NCBI RefSeq assembly: GCF_000513895.2
Contig: NZ_CP165783.1
Span: 1-64,000, forward strand
DNA from: Ensifer sp. WSM1721
Lineage (GTDB): Bacteria > Pseudomonadota > Alphaproteobacteria > Rhizobiales > Rhizobiaceae
Length of the DNA stretch: 64,000 nucleotides
Direction: 5' to 3'
This document shows positions 18,152 to 26,562 of the stretch, one piece after another. A program made the position numbers and the translations under genes. The number at the start of each line of letters is the position of its first letter. Positions within the stretch are counted from its first letter, which is position 1. The notes under the pieces were generated by a model, which saw nothing but the letters and a program-made list of their open reading frames with translations, was not told the origin of the DNA and searched no databases.

Positions 18152-18807
18152 TCGAGTTCACGATCTGGGACATCCTGCGCAACCTGTTGCTTGCCACCCG
18201 CTGGACGATCGTGCTTTCGCTCGTCTCCTTCGTCGGCGGCGGCATGGTCGGGCTGGCCTTGCTCTTCCTTCGCACCAGCAAGCGCAAATGGCTGCGGGGG
18301 TTTGCGAAATATTATATCGAGCTCTTCCAGGGCACGCCGCTCTTGATGCAGCTTTTCATCGCCTTCTTCGGCCTCGGCCTCTTCGGCATCGACGTTCCGG
18401 CCTGGCTTGCGGCGGGGCTGGCGCTCATCCTCTGGTCCGCCGCCTTCCTCGGCGAGATCTGGCGCGGCTGCGTCGAGGCGATCGCCAAGGGACAATGGGA
18501 GGCCTCCGCCAGCCTCGGCATGGCGCGTCTGCAGCAGATGCGTTTCGTGATCCTGCCGCAGGCGATGCGGATCGCCGTGCCGCCGACAGTCGGCTTCTCG
18601 GTCCAGGTTATCAAGGGCACGGCGCTGACTTCGATCATCGGCTTCGTCGAACTTTCGAAGGCCGGCACGGTCGTCACCAACGCCACCTTCCAGCCCTTCA
18701 CCGTCTACGGTCTCGTGGCGCTTATCTACTTCGCGCTCTGCTGGCCGCTCTCGAAGAGCAGCCAGATCCTCGAAAGGAAACTCAATGTCGCTCATCGAAA
18801 TCACTGA
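18148..18807 (+). CDS. Amino acid ABC transporter permease, HisQ type
   Basis: The second permease subunit has 219 residues. It shows the family helices and the conserved YYIELFQGTPLLMQLFIAFFG region followed by the EAA loop EASASLGMARLQQMRFVILPQ. It should pair with the preceding permease as a heterodimer in the inner membrane. The ATG overlaps the upstream stop by 4 bases and its own end overlaps the ATPase gene by 23 bases, so all three are translated as one unit. The start is fixed by the overlap and by the typical N-terminus. Confidence 0.92.
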   Translation: MIEFTIWDILRNLLLATRWTIVLSLVSFVGGGMVGLALLFLRTSKRKWLRGFAKYYIELFQGTPLLMQLFIAFFGLGLFGIDVPAWLAAGLALILWSAAFLGEIWRGCVEAIAKGQWEASASLGMARLQQMRFVILPQAMRIAVPPTVGFSVQVIKGTALTSIIGFVELSKAGTVVTNATFQPFTVYGLVALIYFALCWPLSKSSQILERKLNVAHRNH

Positions 18808-19510
18808 CGTCCGCAAAAGCTACGGGACGAACGAGGTCTTGAAGGGCATCAATCTCGATGTCGAGCCTGGCGAGGTGATCGCCATCATCGGCAAGAGCGG
18901 TTCGGGGAAATCGACGCTCTTGCGCTGCATCAACGGCCTCGAAACGATCAGCGAGGGATCGATCTCGGTTGCGGGCGCCCAGCTCATGAACGACGAAGTG
19001 CATCTGAAGGCGCTGAGACTGAAGGTCGGGATGATCTTCCAGCAGTTCAACCTGTTTCCGCACCTGACGGTTGGCGGCAACGTGATGCTGTCGCAGATCG
19101 TCGTGAAGAAGACGCCGAAGCCGGAGGCCGAGGCGATGGCGCGCAAGATGCTGGAGCGCGTCGGCCTCAGCGAGAAATTCGACGCCTATCCGGACGAGCT
19201 CTCGGGCGGTCAGCAGCAGCGCGTCGCGATCGCCCGCGCGCTCGCAATGCAGCCCATCGCGCTTCTCTGCGACGAGATCACCTCGGCGCTTGACCCGGAA
19301 CTGGTGGCGGAGGTGCTCGCCGTGGTGCGCGAGCTTGCCGCCGAGGGCATGACGCTCTTGATGGTGACGCATGAGATGAAGTTTGCCCGCGACGTCTGCT
19401 CGCGCGTCGTCTTCATGCATCAGGGCCGCGTCCATGAAATCGGTCCGCCGGAAGAGGTCTTTTCCCATCCGCAGACGCCGGAGCTGAAACAGTTCCTTGG
19501 TCTGCATTGA
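18785..19510 (+). CDS. Amino acid ABC transporter ATP-binding protein
   Basis: The 241-residue ATPase drives the transporter encoded just upstream. Walker A is GKSGSGKST (about residues 36-44), the signature is LSGGQQQR (near 139), and Walker B ends LLCDEITSALDPE. The final HEIGPPEEVFSHPQTPE is standard for GlnQ/HisP-like proteins. The gene overlaps the second permease by 23 bases and ends the operon; a hairpin follows within 40 bases. Function is secure at family level; substrate is not. Confidence 0.95.
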   Translation: MSLIEITDVRKSYGTNEVLKGINLDVEPGEVIAIIGKSGSGKSTLLRCINGLETISEGSISVAGAQLMNDEVHLKALRLKVGMIFQQFNLFPHLTVGGNVMLSQIVVKKTPKPEAEAMARKMLERVGLSEKFDAYPDELSGGQQQRVAIARALAMQPIALLCDEITSALDPELVAEVLAVVRELAAEGMTLLMVTHEMKFARDVCSRVVFMHQGRVHEIGPPEEVFSHPQTPELKQFLGLH

Positions 19511-19524
19511 GGAAATGGATTGCG

Positions 19525-19548
19525 GCCGGCGGGAGTAAGTCCGCCGGC
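19525..19548. terminator. Hairpin between convergent operons
   Basis: GCCGGCGG and CCGCCGGC form a perfect 8-bp GC stem with an 8-base loop. It lies between the rightward ABC operon and the leftward cupredoxin gene, so it can stop transcription from both sides. No long T-run follows, so efficiency is uncertain. Confidence 0.55.
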
Positions 19549-19558
19549 TGCCACCGGA

Positions 19559-19870
19559 TCACGGCCGCACGGTAATGCGCCCCTTCATATTGGGGTGGTA
19601 GCGGCAGATATAATCGAAGCTGCCCGGCTCCTGCAGAAGAAGGCGTCCTGACTTCTTCGCCGGGAGGTTCACCTCCCAGCCCCCTTTCACCGTCGCGGTG
19701 TGGACGAGCCCGTCCTTGTTGATCCACTCGATCTCATCGCCGACTTTGGCGTCGACTTCCGCTGGCGTGTAGACGAGACGATCAACCGTGACCTGGATGG
19801 TTTCTGCCTGAGCGGCAACGGCAATGGCGGCCGCTCCAAGCAACGAAGGGAAGAAAACCATAGAACGCAT
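19559..19870 (-). CDS. Periplasmic cupredoxin (amicyanin/plastocyanin-like)
   Basis: A small copper protein of 103 residues. A signal peptide (about residues 1-22) is followed by a single cupredoxin fold. The type 1 copper ligands are visible: His57 in LVHTATV, then Cys89, His92 and Met95 in the closing loop ICRYHPNMKG. It probably carries electrons in the periplasm. It starts 7 bases after the DUF4142 gene and is co-transcribed with it from an ECF-type promoter. Its physiological partner is unknown; no methylamine or nitrite reductase genes are near. Confidence 0.92.
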   Translation of the reverse strand: MRSMVFFPSLLGAAAIAVAAQAETIQVTVDRLVYTPAEVDAKVGDEIEWINKDGLVHTATVKGGWEVNLPAKKSGRLLLQEPGSFDYICRYHPNMKGRITVRP

Positions 19871-19877
19871 TGCGGGC

Positions 19878-20402
19878 TCACTTCAGTTCGGCTGCGACAC
19901 GCTCGGCATGCTGCTGATGGCCTTGGAACAGTTTCAGCCCGGTTTCCAGCAGGCTCTTGAGCTCGGCGTTCTGGGCCGCCGGGATGAGCTGCGTTTCGAC
20001 CGCGCTGTTGACCTGCTTATGGTAGGCGATCTCGTGGTCGATATAGGCCTTGTCGAACTCGGCGCCGGTAAGCTTGCCCAGTTCCTGCCGCTTTGCCTCG
20101 GCCTCCTTCGACAGGGTCTTGCTGGTGTCGTTGTCTTCCGGCGTGACGTTGAGCTTCTTGACGAGGTCGAGCGCCTGCTTGTTCACCGCCTCATGGTCGC
20201 GCACCATGCTCTCGGCGAATTCGACGATGGTCGGGTTCTTGGACATGGCGATGGCCTGCTTTGCCGCCTCGATGTCGATCACGCCTGCGGTATAGGCGAT
20301 GTGTGCAATCTGTGGATCGGTCGGTTTGTCGGCGGCGGGCGCCCCGCCGGCTGCGAATAGCAGGGCGATGACCGTGGCGGCGCTCTTAAGTCGGATCGTC
20401 AT
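19878..20402 (-). CDS. DUF4142 exported helical protein
   Basis: This 174-residue protein has a signal peptide (MTIRLKSAATVIALLFAAGG, cleavage after PAA) and a DUF4142 four-helix, ferritin-like domain (SKNPTIVEFAESMVRDHEAV, then YIDHEIAYHKQV). His and Glu residues spaced along the helices are conserved in the family, but its chemistry is not established. The start at 20402 is chosen for the signal peptide and GGAAAGGAAC upstream. It heads a two-gene unit with the cupredoxin. Its promoter carries the same motif as that of the adjacent ECF sigma gene, so it is probably a target of that sigma factor. Confidence 0.9.
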   Translation of the reverse strand: MTIRLKSAATVIALLFAAGGAPAADKPTDPQIAHIAYTAGVIDIEAAKQAIAMSKNPTIVEFAESMVRDHEAVNKQALDLVKKLNVTPEDNDTSKTLSKEAEAKRQELGKLTGAEFDKAYIDHEIAYHKQVNSAVETQLIPAAQNAELKSLLETGLKLFQGHQQHAERVAAELK

Positions 20403-20449
20403 GAGATGTTCCTTTCCTTCGAAGATCAAAGCGTGGATGGACACGCTTT

Positions 20450-20476
20450 GGATGCTTCGTGGCGAGAAACGTTCCC
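20450..20476 (-). promoter_or_regulatory. ECF-type promoter of DUF4142-cupredoxin operon
   Basis: Read on the minus strand, this is GGGAACGTTTC, 10 bases, then GCATCC. The same two blocks with identical spacing precede the sigma gene itself (21172-21198). This gives a GGAAC -35 and a CATCC -10 separated by 16 bases, a normal ECF geometry. Confidence 0.75.
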
Positions 20477-20478
20477 GA

Positions 20479-21150
20479 TTATCCTCCTGGCCGTCGCGCG
20501 AGCCGGGCGAGCACCGCTTCGGTGAGGCGCTGGCACCGTTTGCCTGCGAAGGGGAAGGCGTCGAGCAGGATGGGGCCGATCTGCCGTTCCAATTCCTCTT
20601 TGAGGAGGTGCCGCGCCCGGTGCAATCTGGTGCGGACGGTTTCGGCGCGCAGGCCAAGCAGAGTTGCGGTTTCCTCGTTATTGAGCCCCTCGATGACGCG
20701 CAGCACGAACACGGTGCGGTAGGTTTCCGGAAGTTGGTCGGTCGCCTTCTCGACGAGATCGAGGATTTGTCGCTGTGCCATCGTCTTTTCCGGATCGCTG
20801 CTGCCTGAATTCGGCGGGAATGTGATGATCTCCGCCTGATGCGACTGCCGCACAGCCTCGGAGAGCTTCATCTGCCGTCGCCTTTTGCGCAGGCGGCCGA
20901 GGGATTCGTTGATGACGATGCGGGCAAGCCAGGTCGAGAGCGTGGAGTCGCCGCGAAAATCCTCAAGATGCGTGAAGGCGCGGACATAGGCCTCCTGCAG
21001 CACGTCTTCCGCGTCGCTGTTGTTGCCGACGATGCTCCGGGCAATGCGATAGAGCTTGCGGTTGTGCGCCTGCATGATCGCGCGGAAGCGTTCGAGATGC
21101 TCCGATAAGGGCTGATGCTCGAGGAAATCACGGGTTTCTGCGATGGGCAT
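20479..21150 (-). CDS. ECF RNA polymerase sigma factor
   Basis: A 223-residue sigma-70 family factor of the extracytoplasmic type. Region 2 is visible in NNSDAEDVLQEAYVRAFTHL and STLSTWLARIVINESLGRLR (about residues 40-100). Region 4 is in LPETYRTVFVLRVIEGLNNE and the helix ending RAETVRTRLHRARHLL. A basic tail of about 35 residues extends beyond region 4. The ATG at 21150 has AAAGGAGG upstream; a longer frame exists but is not protein-like. No anti-sigma gene is adjacent. Its own promoter and the promoter of the downstream DUF4142 operon share a motif, which implies autoregulation and a small local regulon. Confidence 0.93.
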   Translation of the reverse strand: MPIAETRDFLEHQPLSEHLERFRAIMQAHNRKLYRIARSIVGNNSDAEDVLQEAYVRAFTHLEDFRGDSTLSTWLARIVINESLGRLRKRRRQMKLSEAVRQSHQAEIITFPPNSGSSDPEKTMAQRQILDLVEKATDQLPETYRTVFVLRVIEGLNNEETATLLGLRAETVRTRLHRARHLLKEELERQIGPILLDAFPFAGKRCQRLTEAVLARLARRPGG

Positions 21151-21171
21151 GATCGCCTCCTTTCGCGGATT

Positions 21172-21198
21172 GGATGCCGCATTTCTCGAAACGTTCCC
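21172..21198 (-). promoter_or_regulatory. ECF-type promoter of the sigma gene
   Basis: Minus-strand GGGAACGTTTC, 10 bases, then GCATCC, identical in blocks and spacing to the site before the DUF4142 gene. It ends about 20 bases before the sigma start codon. Autoregulation is inferred. Confidence 0.75.
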
Positions 21199-21292
21199 AT
21201 GCCGGCTGCCGACACCTGCCGAAATCTTATCGCGTTGCGCCGGGCGGCGGTAGTTTGGCCGTCGATTGCAGATGTCTGGCGGGGAGGGGGCG

Positions 21293-21414
21293 ATCGAAAA
21301 AGAGAAAGCCCGGCGTGGGAGGAGGTACGCCGGGCTTTCGATCCTGATCGGCAACTGGGAGGAGGAGGGTTGCCGATCCCACGATAGAGCTGGGAGGAGG
21401 AGTGCTCTATCGAT
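21293..21414 (-). ncRNA. αr14 (NfeR1-like) trans-acting small RNA with anti-SD loops
   Basis: Three consecutive hairpins lie on the minus strand: 21383-21411 (stem GATAGAGC/GCTCTATC), 21346-21378 (stem GATCGGCAAC/GTTGCCGATC), and 21304-21339 (stem GAAAGCCCGGCGT/ACGCCGGGCTTTC), the last followed by a T-run (TCTCTTTTTC) as a Rho-independent terminator. Each loop exposes CCTCCTCCC, an anti-Shine-Dalgarno sequence, as in the multicopy αr14 family of rhizobia. Such RNAs block ribosome binding on ABC transporter and other mRNAs. A promoter is expected just right of 21415; TTGCA and TATTGT-like boxes are present there. Family assignment rests on architecture remembered from the family. Confidence 0.85.
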
Positions 21415-21601
21415 AAGTCATACAATAATGCTGCAACGCAGCAATTGCAAGCCCAAAAACCAGAAAATTTATTGGGTGGACAAATAACGCGTAATTGGGA
21501 CGAGGATTGGGCCGCGGCACAGCGGGCGGTGATCTTGCCGCGCGCGCTTGCTTTCATGGTCATATGCGCCAGATTCGAAGGAGCGGATATTGGAGACGGC
21601 G

Positions 21602-21886
21602 ATGGCGGAGGATCGTAGAGCGGTTTTGGTCCGGATCACCGGAAGAGTGCAGGGCGTGTGCTTCCGCGCCTGGACACGCGACGAGGCCGAACGGCTCGGC
21701 CTCGACGGCTGGGTCCGCAATGAGAGCGACGGCTCCGTGACCGCCTTGATCGCCGGAGCGGACGCCGCCGTCAGCACGATGCTGAACCGCCTCTGGAAGG
21801 GTCCGCCAGGGGCCTCCGTCTCCAATGTCGCGAGCGAAGAGGCGGCTTCGATTCACGCGCCGGCGGGTTTTCGGATTACGCGTTAG
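21602..21886 (+). CDS. acyP: Acylphosphatase
   Basis: A 94-residue acylphosphatase that hydrolyses carboxyl-phosphate bonds. The active-site signature is present: [19 protein letters not shown] holds the phosphate-binding loop and the catalytic arginine (in CFRAW), and [11 protein letters not shown] holds the catalytic asparagine. Length matches the family (about 90-100). The ATG at 21602 is chosen; an in-frame TTG 12 bases earlier, nearer to AAGGAG, is an alternative. Gene fragments of pca regulators begin about 45 bases downstream. There is no operon partner. Confidence 0.92.
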   Translation: MAEDRRAVLVRITGRVQGVCFRAWTRDEAERLGLDGWVRNESDGSVTALIAGADAAVSTMLNRLWKGPPGASVSNVASEEAASIHAPAGFRITR

Positions 21887-21931
21887 CCCACGATGATTTT
21901 CGGTCGAGTGGACAGGCGCTTCCTGATGGCG

Positions 21932-21992
21932 GGAGCGCTATCTACCGTTGCTTAAAGAGACGCAGGCGGCACTGCGGCCGCTGGTGCAGTAG
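21932..21992 (+). pseudogene. 3' end fragment of a pcaR-like gene
   Basis: These 61 bases match the last 61 bases of the intact pcaR gene (41002-41062) with only a handful of differences, and encode the same tail, KETQAALRPLVQ, and stop. Nothing before 21932 continues the match. It is a scrap of a second pcaR copy left by rearrangement. Confidence 0.8.
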
Positions 21993-22009
21993 CATTCCGG
22001 CTTTTGGTC

Positions 22010-22232
22010 TGCCGCTTGAACGATTTCGCCGAGGCGCAATGGTTCGAGCAGCACCGCATTTTCGCCGGTGACGATTGTGACGCCGCCCATCGGTCTTCTC
22101 CTCGAGGAAGAGCGTCATGGTGCCCGGCATGATGCGGGTCGAGACGGTCGGAAGCGCACCGATGCGGAGCGACGGGCCGCCGCCAGAACGCTCCTGCACC
22201 CTTTGGTCCTCCGTTATCTCCGAACCCGCGCC
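22010..22232 (-). pseudogene. Internal fragment of a pcaQ-like LysR regulator
   Basis: On the minus strand, GGGPSLRIGALPTVSTRIMP then GTMTLFLEE is followed, after a one-base frameshift, by VTIVTGENAVLLEPLRLGEI. This is the start of the effector domain of PcaQ-type LysR proteins (roughly residues 90-150). The DNA-binding half and the C-terminus are missing. A matching C-terminal fragment lies at about 49.0-49.17 kb on the opposite strand. Confidence 0.65.
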
Positions 22233-22239
22233 ATTTTCA

Positions 22240-23403
22240 TTAATCTTCTTCGACCCTTTTCGCCGGGCTCGCCGGTATCGGTTTGACAGGCGCGCCGGGA
22301 AAGATCTTTTGCAGGTTCCCGGCAATCACCTGATCGCCTTCCGAAACACCGGATGACAGCCCGACGAGGCCCTCAATGCTCGGGCCGAGGGAGACCAGCC
22401 GGTGCTCGACGACGTTGCCCTTGCCGACGAGATAGACATATTTTCCGAGTTGGCTCGATCCGAGGGCCGTCTCTGGCACCATCAGCACGTTCGGTTCGTC
22501 CCTGATGTGCAGGCGGACGCGGACGTATTGACCGGGCAGCAATGTGAGATCGGTGTTGTCGATCGTCGCGCGCGCCACGACCGTGCCGGTACTGCGCTCG
22601 ACCGCATTGTTAATGAAGCTGAGATCGCCACGGTACCGCGGCTTGGTATCGCCCGGCAGGAACACTTCGGCCTGAACCGGCCCAGCTGCCCGCGCCTTCT
22701 GGATGTCAGCGAGCTCAGCTTCGCTCGGATTGAACTCGACATAGAGCGGCGAAAGTTGCACGAGGTTGTTGATTGGCGTGCCGGCAGTGTCACTGACTAG
22801 CGTTCCCTCCGGAGCCAGGTTTCGCCCGAGCCGCCCTGCAAAGGGCGCACGGATTTCCGTGTAATCGAGCTTGATCTCGGCGGTGCGCACCGCCGCCCGC
22901 GACATCGCGAGAGCCGCCTCCGCCTGTCGCACGGCGCTCTCGCGCTGGTCGAAAGTGTCCTTCGCCAAGTAGCCGGTCGTGGCAAGTTCGTTGCCACGCG
23001 TGAGATTGGAGCGAAGATAGGCAAGCGAAGCTTCGTCGCGTTGCACCTGGGCTTTCGCCTGATCGAGCTCGGCCTCGTAGTCGCGCGCGTCGATCCGGTA
23101 GAGGAGGTCGCCCTGCTTGACGTCGGCGCCATCCGGAATTTCCTGCGACCGCAGATAACCGGAGACCTTGGCCCGCAGCGTCACGTTGCGGATCGACTCC
23201 GTGCGCGCGGAATATTCGAGGTAGATGGGGATCGTCTTCTTGACCACCGCGGCGACAGGGACGGGCATGGCAGGCGGTGCTGCAGCAACCGCAGCCCCGG
23301 CGTCGCCGCCGTCGAACTCAATCTTGCCGCCGGTGTATGAATAGGCCGCAGCTAGAGCGACGATCGCGACCGCTGCGGCAAAGCCAAGTTTCAAACCGCG
23401 CAT
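22240..23403 (-). CDS. RND efflux periplasmic adaptor (membrane fusion protein)
   Basis: The 387-residue adaptor links an inner-membrane RND pump to an outer-membrane channel. A hydrophobic N-terminal anchor (about residues 7-24) is followed by the family segments PIYLEYSARTESIRNVTLRA and VSGYLRSQEIPDGADVKQGD, a coiled-coil hairpin (about 105-175), then DYTEIRAPFAGRLGRNLAPE of the lipoyl half. It lies 15 bases downstream of the RND gene, an order reversed from the common adaptor-first layout. No outer-membrane factor gene is adjacent, so a TolC homologue elsewhere must serve. Confidence 0.93.
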   Translation of the reverse strand: MRGLKLGFAAAVAIVALAAAYSYTGGKIEFDGGDAGAAVAAAPPAMPVPVAAVVKKTIPIYLEYSARTESIRNVTLRAKVSGYLRSQEIPDGADVKQGDLLYRIDARDYEAELDQAKAQVQRDEASLAYLRSNLTRGNELATTGYLAKDTFDQRESAVRQAEAALAMSRAAVRTAEIKLDYTEIRAPFAGRLGRNLAPEGTLVSDTAGTPINNLVQLSPLYVEFNPSEAELADIQKARAAGPVQAEVFLPGDTKPRYRGDLSFINNAVERSTGTVVARATIDNTDLTLLPGQYVRVRLHIRDEPNVLMVPETALGSSQLGKYVYLVGKGNVVEHRLVSLGPSIEGLVGLSSGVSEGDQVIAGNLQKIFPGAPVKPIPASPAKRVEED

Positions 23404-23418
23404 TTCAAGCTCCAGTCC

Positions 23419-26400
23419 CTATTCCGCCGCCTCGGGCTTCCGCCGTTCCTCAGCCCCGTTCACCGCGAGCCCCTCCCGCCACTGCTCTATGACAGCATAG
23501 AAGACCGGGACGAAAACAAGCGTCAGGATGGTTGCCATGAGCATGCCACCAAACACCGTCGTGCCGATCGACTGTCGGCTGGCGGCGCCGGCGCCCGTCG
23601 CGTACATCAGCGGGACGACGCCGAGAATGAAGGCGAATGCCGTCATCAAAATCGGGCGTAGCCGCAGGCGGGCCGCCTCGGCGGCAGCGCCGATGATGTC
23701 CAAGCCCTCCTGTCGCCGCCGCTTGGCGAACTCGACGATCAGAATGGCGTTTTTTGCTGCAAGCCCAACCAGCATCACGAAGCCGATCTGCGAATAGACG
23801 TCGATCTGCATGGCGCGCAGCCATAACGCGAGCAGCGCGCCCAGGAGAGCGAGCGGCACCGAAAGCAGCACCATGAACGGCATCGACCAGCTTTCATACT
23901 GCGCCGCAAGGATCAGGAAGCAGAAGACGATTGCCAGTGCGAAGACGAGTGCGGCGATCGATCCCGCCCTGATTTCCTGATAGGTGATGCCCGTCCATTC
24001 GAAGCTGAAGTCACGCGGCAGACTGGCCGCGGCGGCGCGCTCCATCGCCGCCACCGCCTGGCTCGAACTGTAGCCCGGGGCCGCCGCGCCGTTTACGAGC
24101 GCCGAGGGATAGTTGTTGTAGTGGGTAATGGTTTCGGGGCCGACGGTTGGTTTCAGGGAGCCGAGCGTGTCGAGCGGAACCATGTCGCCTGCCGAATTGC
24201 GCACGTAGAGCCGGGAAATGTCATTAGGATTGGCGCGAGCGCCTTGATCGGCCTGCAATGTGACGCGGAAAGTGCGGCCGAACAGGTTGAAGTCGTTGAC
24301 ATAGAGCGAACCGAAATAGATCTGCAGGGTATTGAATATATCCGGCAGGTTGAGACCCAAGAGCTTTGCCTTGTCACGGTCGAGATCATAGTTGAATTGC
24401 GGGCTCGACGTGCTGAACGTAGTGAAGAGTTGGTGCGGGTTTATCTCCGGCCGCTTTCGCGCCTCGGCTATCAAGGCTTGCGTGGCGTCGTTCAGCGCCA
24501 CGCTGCCGTGACCGCCCAGGTCCTCGAGCTGGAATTCGAAGCCGCCCGTCGCCCCGAGCCCTTGTATCGACGGCGGATCGAAGGCGAGCACGAGGGCGTC
24601 GGGAATCTGCAGCAGGAGTGGCTGCACCGCTTCGCGCAGCGCCGACGCCCCCTGCTCAGGGGGCCGCTCATCCCACGGCTTCAGGACCGCGAACTGAACA
24701 GCGGAATTCGACTGACTCGCGAAACTCAGGAAATTGAAGCCGACCACCGAGCCGACGAAGTCCACGCCGGCCGTGCCGCGGAGTATTTCCTCCGACTGCC
24801 TCGCGACCGCTTCGGTCCGTTCTACCGATGCGCCGTCCGGGAGCTGGATGACCACGAAAAAATATCCCTGGTCTTCGACGGGCAGGAATGTGGAGGGAAT
24901 GCGCTGCCACAAGGCGTAGGTAGAGCCGATGGCGGCCAAGAAGAGCCCGAAGAGGGCCCAACGCCACCGAACGAGCCCGGCAATGCTCCGTGCGTAACTG
25001 TGCGCGAGCCAGTGAAAACCGGTGTTGAACCAACGGAACAGCACGAATTTCGGCGCGCCGCGATGACGCAGGAAAGCGGCGCTGAGCGCCGGACTGAGCG
25101 TCAGCGAATTGAATGCCGAGAACGCAACCGATATCGCGACCGTCAGCGCGAACTGATTGTAAAGGCTGCCGGCGACGCCCGGAATGAAGGCGACCGGCAC
25201 GAAAACGGCCAGAAGCACGGCCGTCGTCGCGATGATTGGTCCGGTCACCTCCTGCATCGCTTTGCGCGTCGCCGCGAGGGGGGCCAGGCCGGACTCAAGC
25301 TGCCGTTCGACGTTCTCGACGACGACGATGGCATCGTCGACCACCAGGCCGATGGCGAGCACCATTCCGAGCAGGCTCAGCATGTTCAGCGAGAAGCCGA
25401 GCAGGTACATGACGACAAGCGTCGCGATCAATGACACCGGAATGGCGATCGTCGGGATAATCGTCGTGCGCACGTTCTGGAGGAAGATGAAGACAACGGC
25501 AATGACGAGAGCCAGCGCCTCGACCAGCGTGATCACGACATCCTGCATCGCCGCGGACACGAAGCGCGTGGTGTCATAGAACATATGGTAGGCGATGCCC
25601 TTCGGAAAGCGCTGCGACAGCTCGTCCATCTTTGCCTTGACCCGGCTCTGAAGATCGAGCGCATTCGAACCGGGTGCCTGGAACACCGCCAAAACGACGC
25701 TTTGCTTGCCGTTGAAGCTGACGGAAGACGAATAGAGCAGCGCGCCCAGTTCGACGCGGGCCACGTCGCGCAGCCTGATCGCCGCACCGGTCTCCGGGTC
25801 GGCGCGCAGCACTATATCGGCAAATTGCCGGGGGTCGCTCAAGCGTCCGACCGCATTGATCTGCATCTCGAAGGGCGTGCCCGCCGGCGCCGGAGATTGC
25901 CCGATCTTTCCGCCGGCGACTTGGACGTTCTGCTCGGCGATGACGTTCTGCACGTCGACGGCGGTGATGCCCAGATTGGCCATGCGGTCTGGATCGAGCC
26001 ATACGCGCATAGAATAACGCCGTTCGCCAAAGAGCTGGACATCACCGACCCCCGGCAGGCGCTTGAGAGGGTCGAGGATCTGCAGATAGGCATAGTTGCT
26101 GACGGAAGCGAAATCGACGGAATCGTCGGGAGAATCCAAGCTCACCAGCACGGTGAAATTCGGTATTTGCTTGGCGATCGTGACCCCGCTCTGATTGACG
26201 AGGGCCGGAAGCGAGGACGCTGCTTGCGAAACGCGGTTCTGCACATCAAGCGCCGCGACGTCGATGGGGTAGCCGACATCGAAGGAGATGATGATCCTCG
26301 AGGAGCCGTCATTGGAGCTCGTGGACGACATGTAGAGCATGCCCGGCACGCCATTGATCTGCTGTTCGAGCGGCGTGGTTACCGTATCGGCGACCACCTG

Positions 26401-26562
26401 AGCGCCGGCACCCGGATAGTTGGCGGCGACGACAATCTGTGGCGGGGTAATGTCCGGAAATTGGGAGACCGGAAGCAGGAAATAGCAAATGCCGCCCGCA
26501 AGCGTCATGACGATGGCGATCGCTGAGGCGAAAATCGGCCGGAGAATGAAGAACTCGATCAT
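23419..26562 (-). CDS. RND multidrug efflux transporter, HAE1 (AcrB) family
   Basis: This 1047-residue inner-membrane proton antiporter extrudes hydrophobic compounds. It has the HAE1 layout of twelve helices and two large periplasmic loops. The N-terminal segment MIEFFILRPIFASAIAIVMT is followed by FPDITPPQIVVAANYPGAGA. Helix 4 carries the proton-relay aspartates in GLVVDDAIVVVENVER, and the second half has SQIGFVMLVGLAAKNAILIV with the relay lysine. Its start overlaps the stop of a small upstream frame (ATGA). The divergent TetR gene and two operators about 420-460 bp upstream indicate repression. Substrates are not predictable; aromatic compounds are possible given the catabolic genes nearby. 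Confidence 0.95.
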   Translation of the reverse strand: MIEFFILRPIFASAIAIVMTLAGGICYFLLPVSQFPDITPPQIVVAANYPGAGAQVVADTVTTPLEQQINGVPGMLYMSSTSSNDGSSRIIISFDVGYPIDVAALDVQNRVSQAASSLPALVNQSGVTIAKQIPNFTVLVSLDSPDDSVDFASVSNYAYLQILDPLKRLPGVGDVQLFGERRYSMRVWLDPDRMANLGITAVDVQNVIAEQNVQVAGGKIGQSPAPAGTPFEMQINAVGRLSDPRQFADIVLRADPETGAAIRLRDVARVELGALLYSSSVSFNGKQSVVLAVFQAPGSNALDLQSRVKAKMDELSQRFPKGIAYHMFYDTTRFVSAAMQDVVITLVEALALVIAVVFIFLQNVRTTIIPTIAIPVSLIATLVVMYLLGFSLNMLSLLGMVLAIGLVVDDAIVVVENVERQLESGLAPLAATRKAMQEVTGPIIATTAVLLAVFVPVAFIPGVAGSLYNQFALTVAISVAFSAFNSLTLSPALSAAFLRHRGAPKFVLFRWFNTGFHWLAHSYARSIAGLVRWRWALFGLFLAAIGSTYALWQRIPSTFLPVEDQGYFFVVIQLPDGASVERTEAVARQSEEILRGTAGVDFVGSVVGFNFLSFASQSNSAVQFAVLKPWDERPPEQGASALREAVQPLLLQIPDALVLAFDPPSIQGLGATGGFEFQLEDLGGHGSVALNDATQALIAEARKRPEINPHQLFTTFSTSSPQFNYDLDRDKAKLLGLNLPDIFNTLQIYFGSLYVNDFNLFGRTFRVTLQADQGARANPNDISRLYVRNSAGDMVPLDTLGSLKPTVGPETITHYNNYPSALVNGAAAPGYSSSQAVAAMERAAAASLPRDFSFEWTGITYQEIRAGSIAALVFALAIVFCFLILAAQYESWSMPFMVLLSVPLALLGALLALWLRAMQIDVYSQIGFVMLVGLAAKNAILIVEFAKRRRQEGLDIIGAAAEAARLRLRPILMTAFAFILGVVPLMYATGAGAASRQSIGTTVFGGMLMATILTLVFVPVFYAVIEQWREGLAVNGAEERRKPEAAE

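Noticed and set aside
21300..21415. Repeated GGGAGGAGG units considered as a CRISPR array
   Set aside because: The units sit in loops of three different perfect stems, not between spacers of fixed length; a small RNA explains them better.
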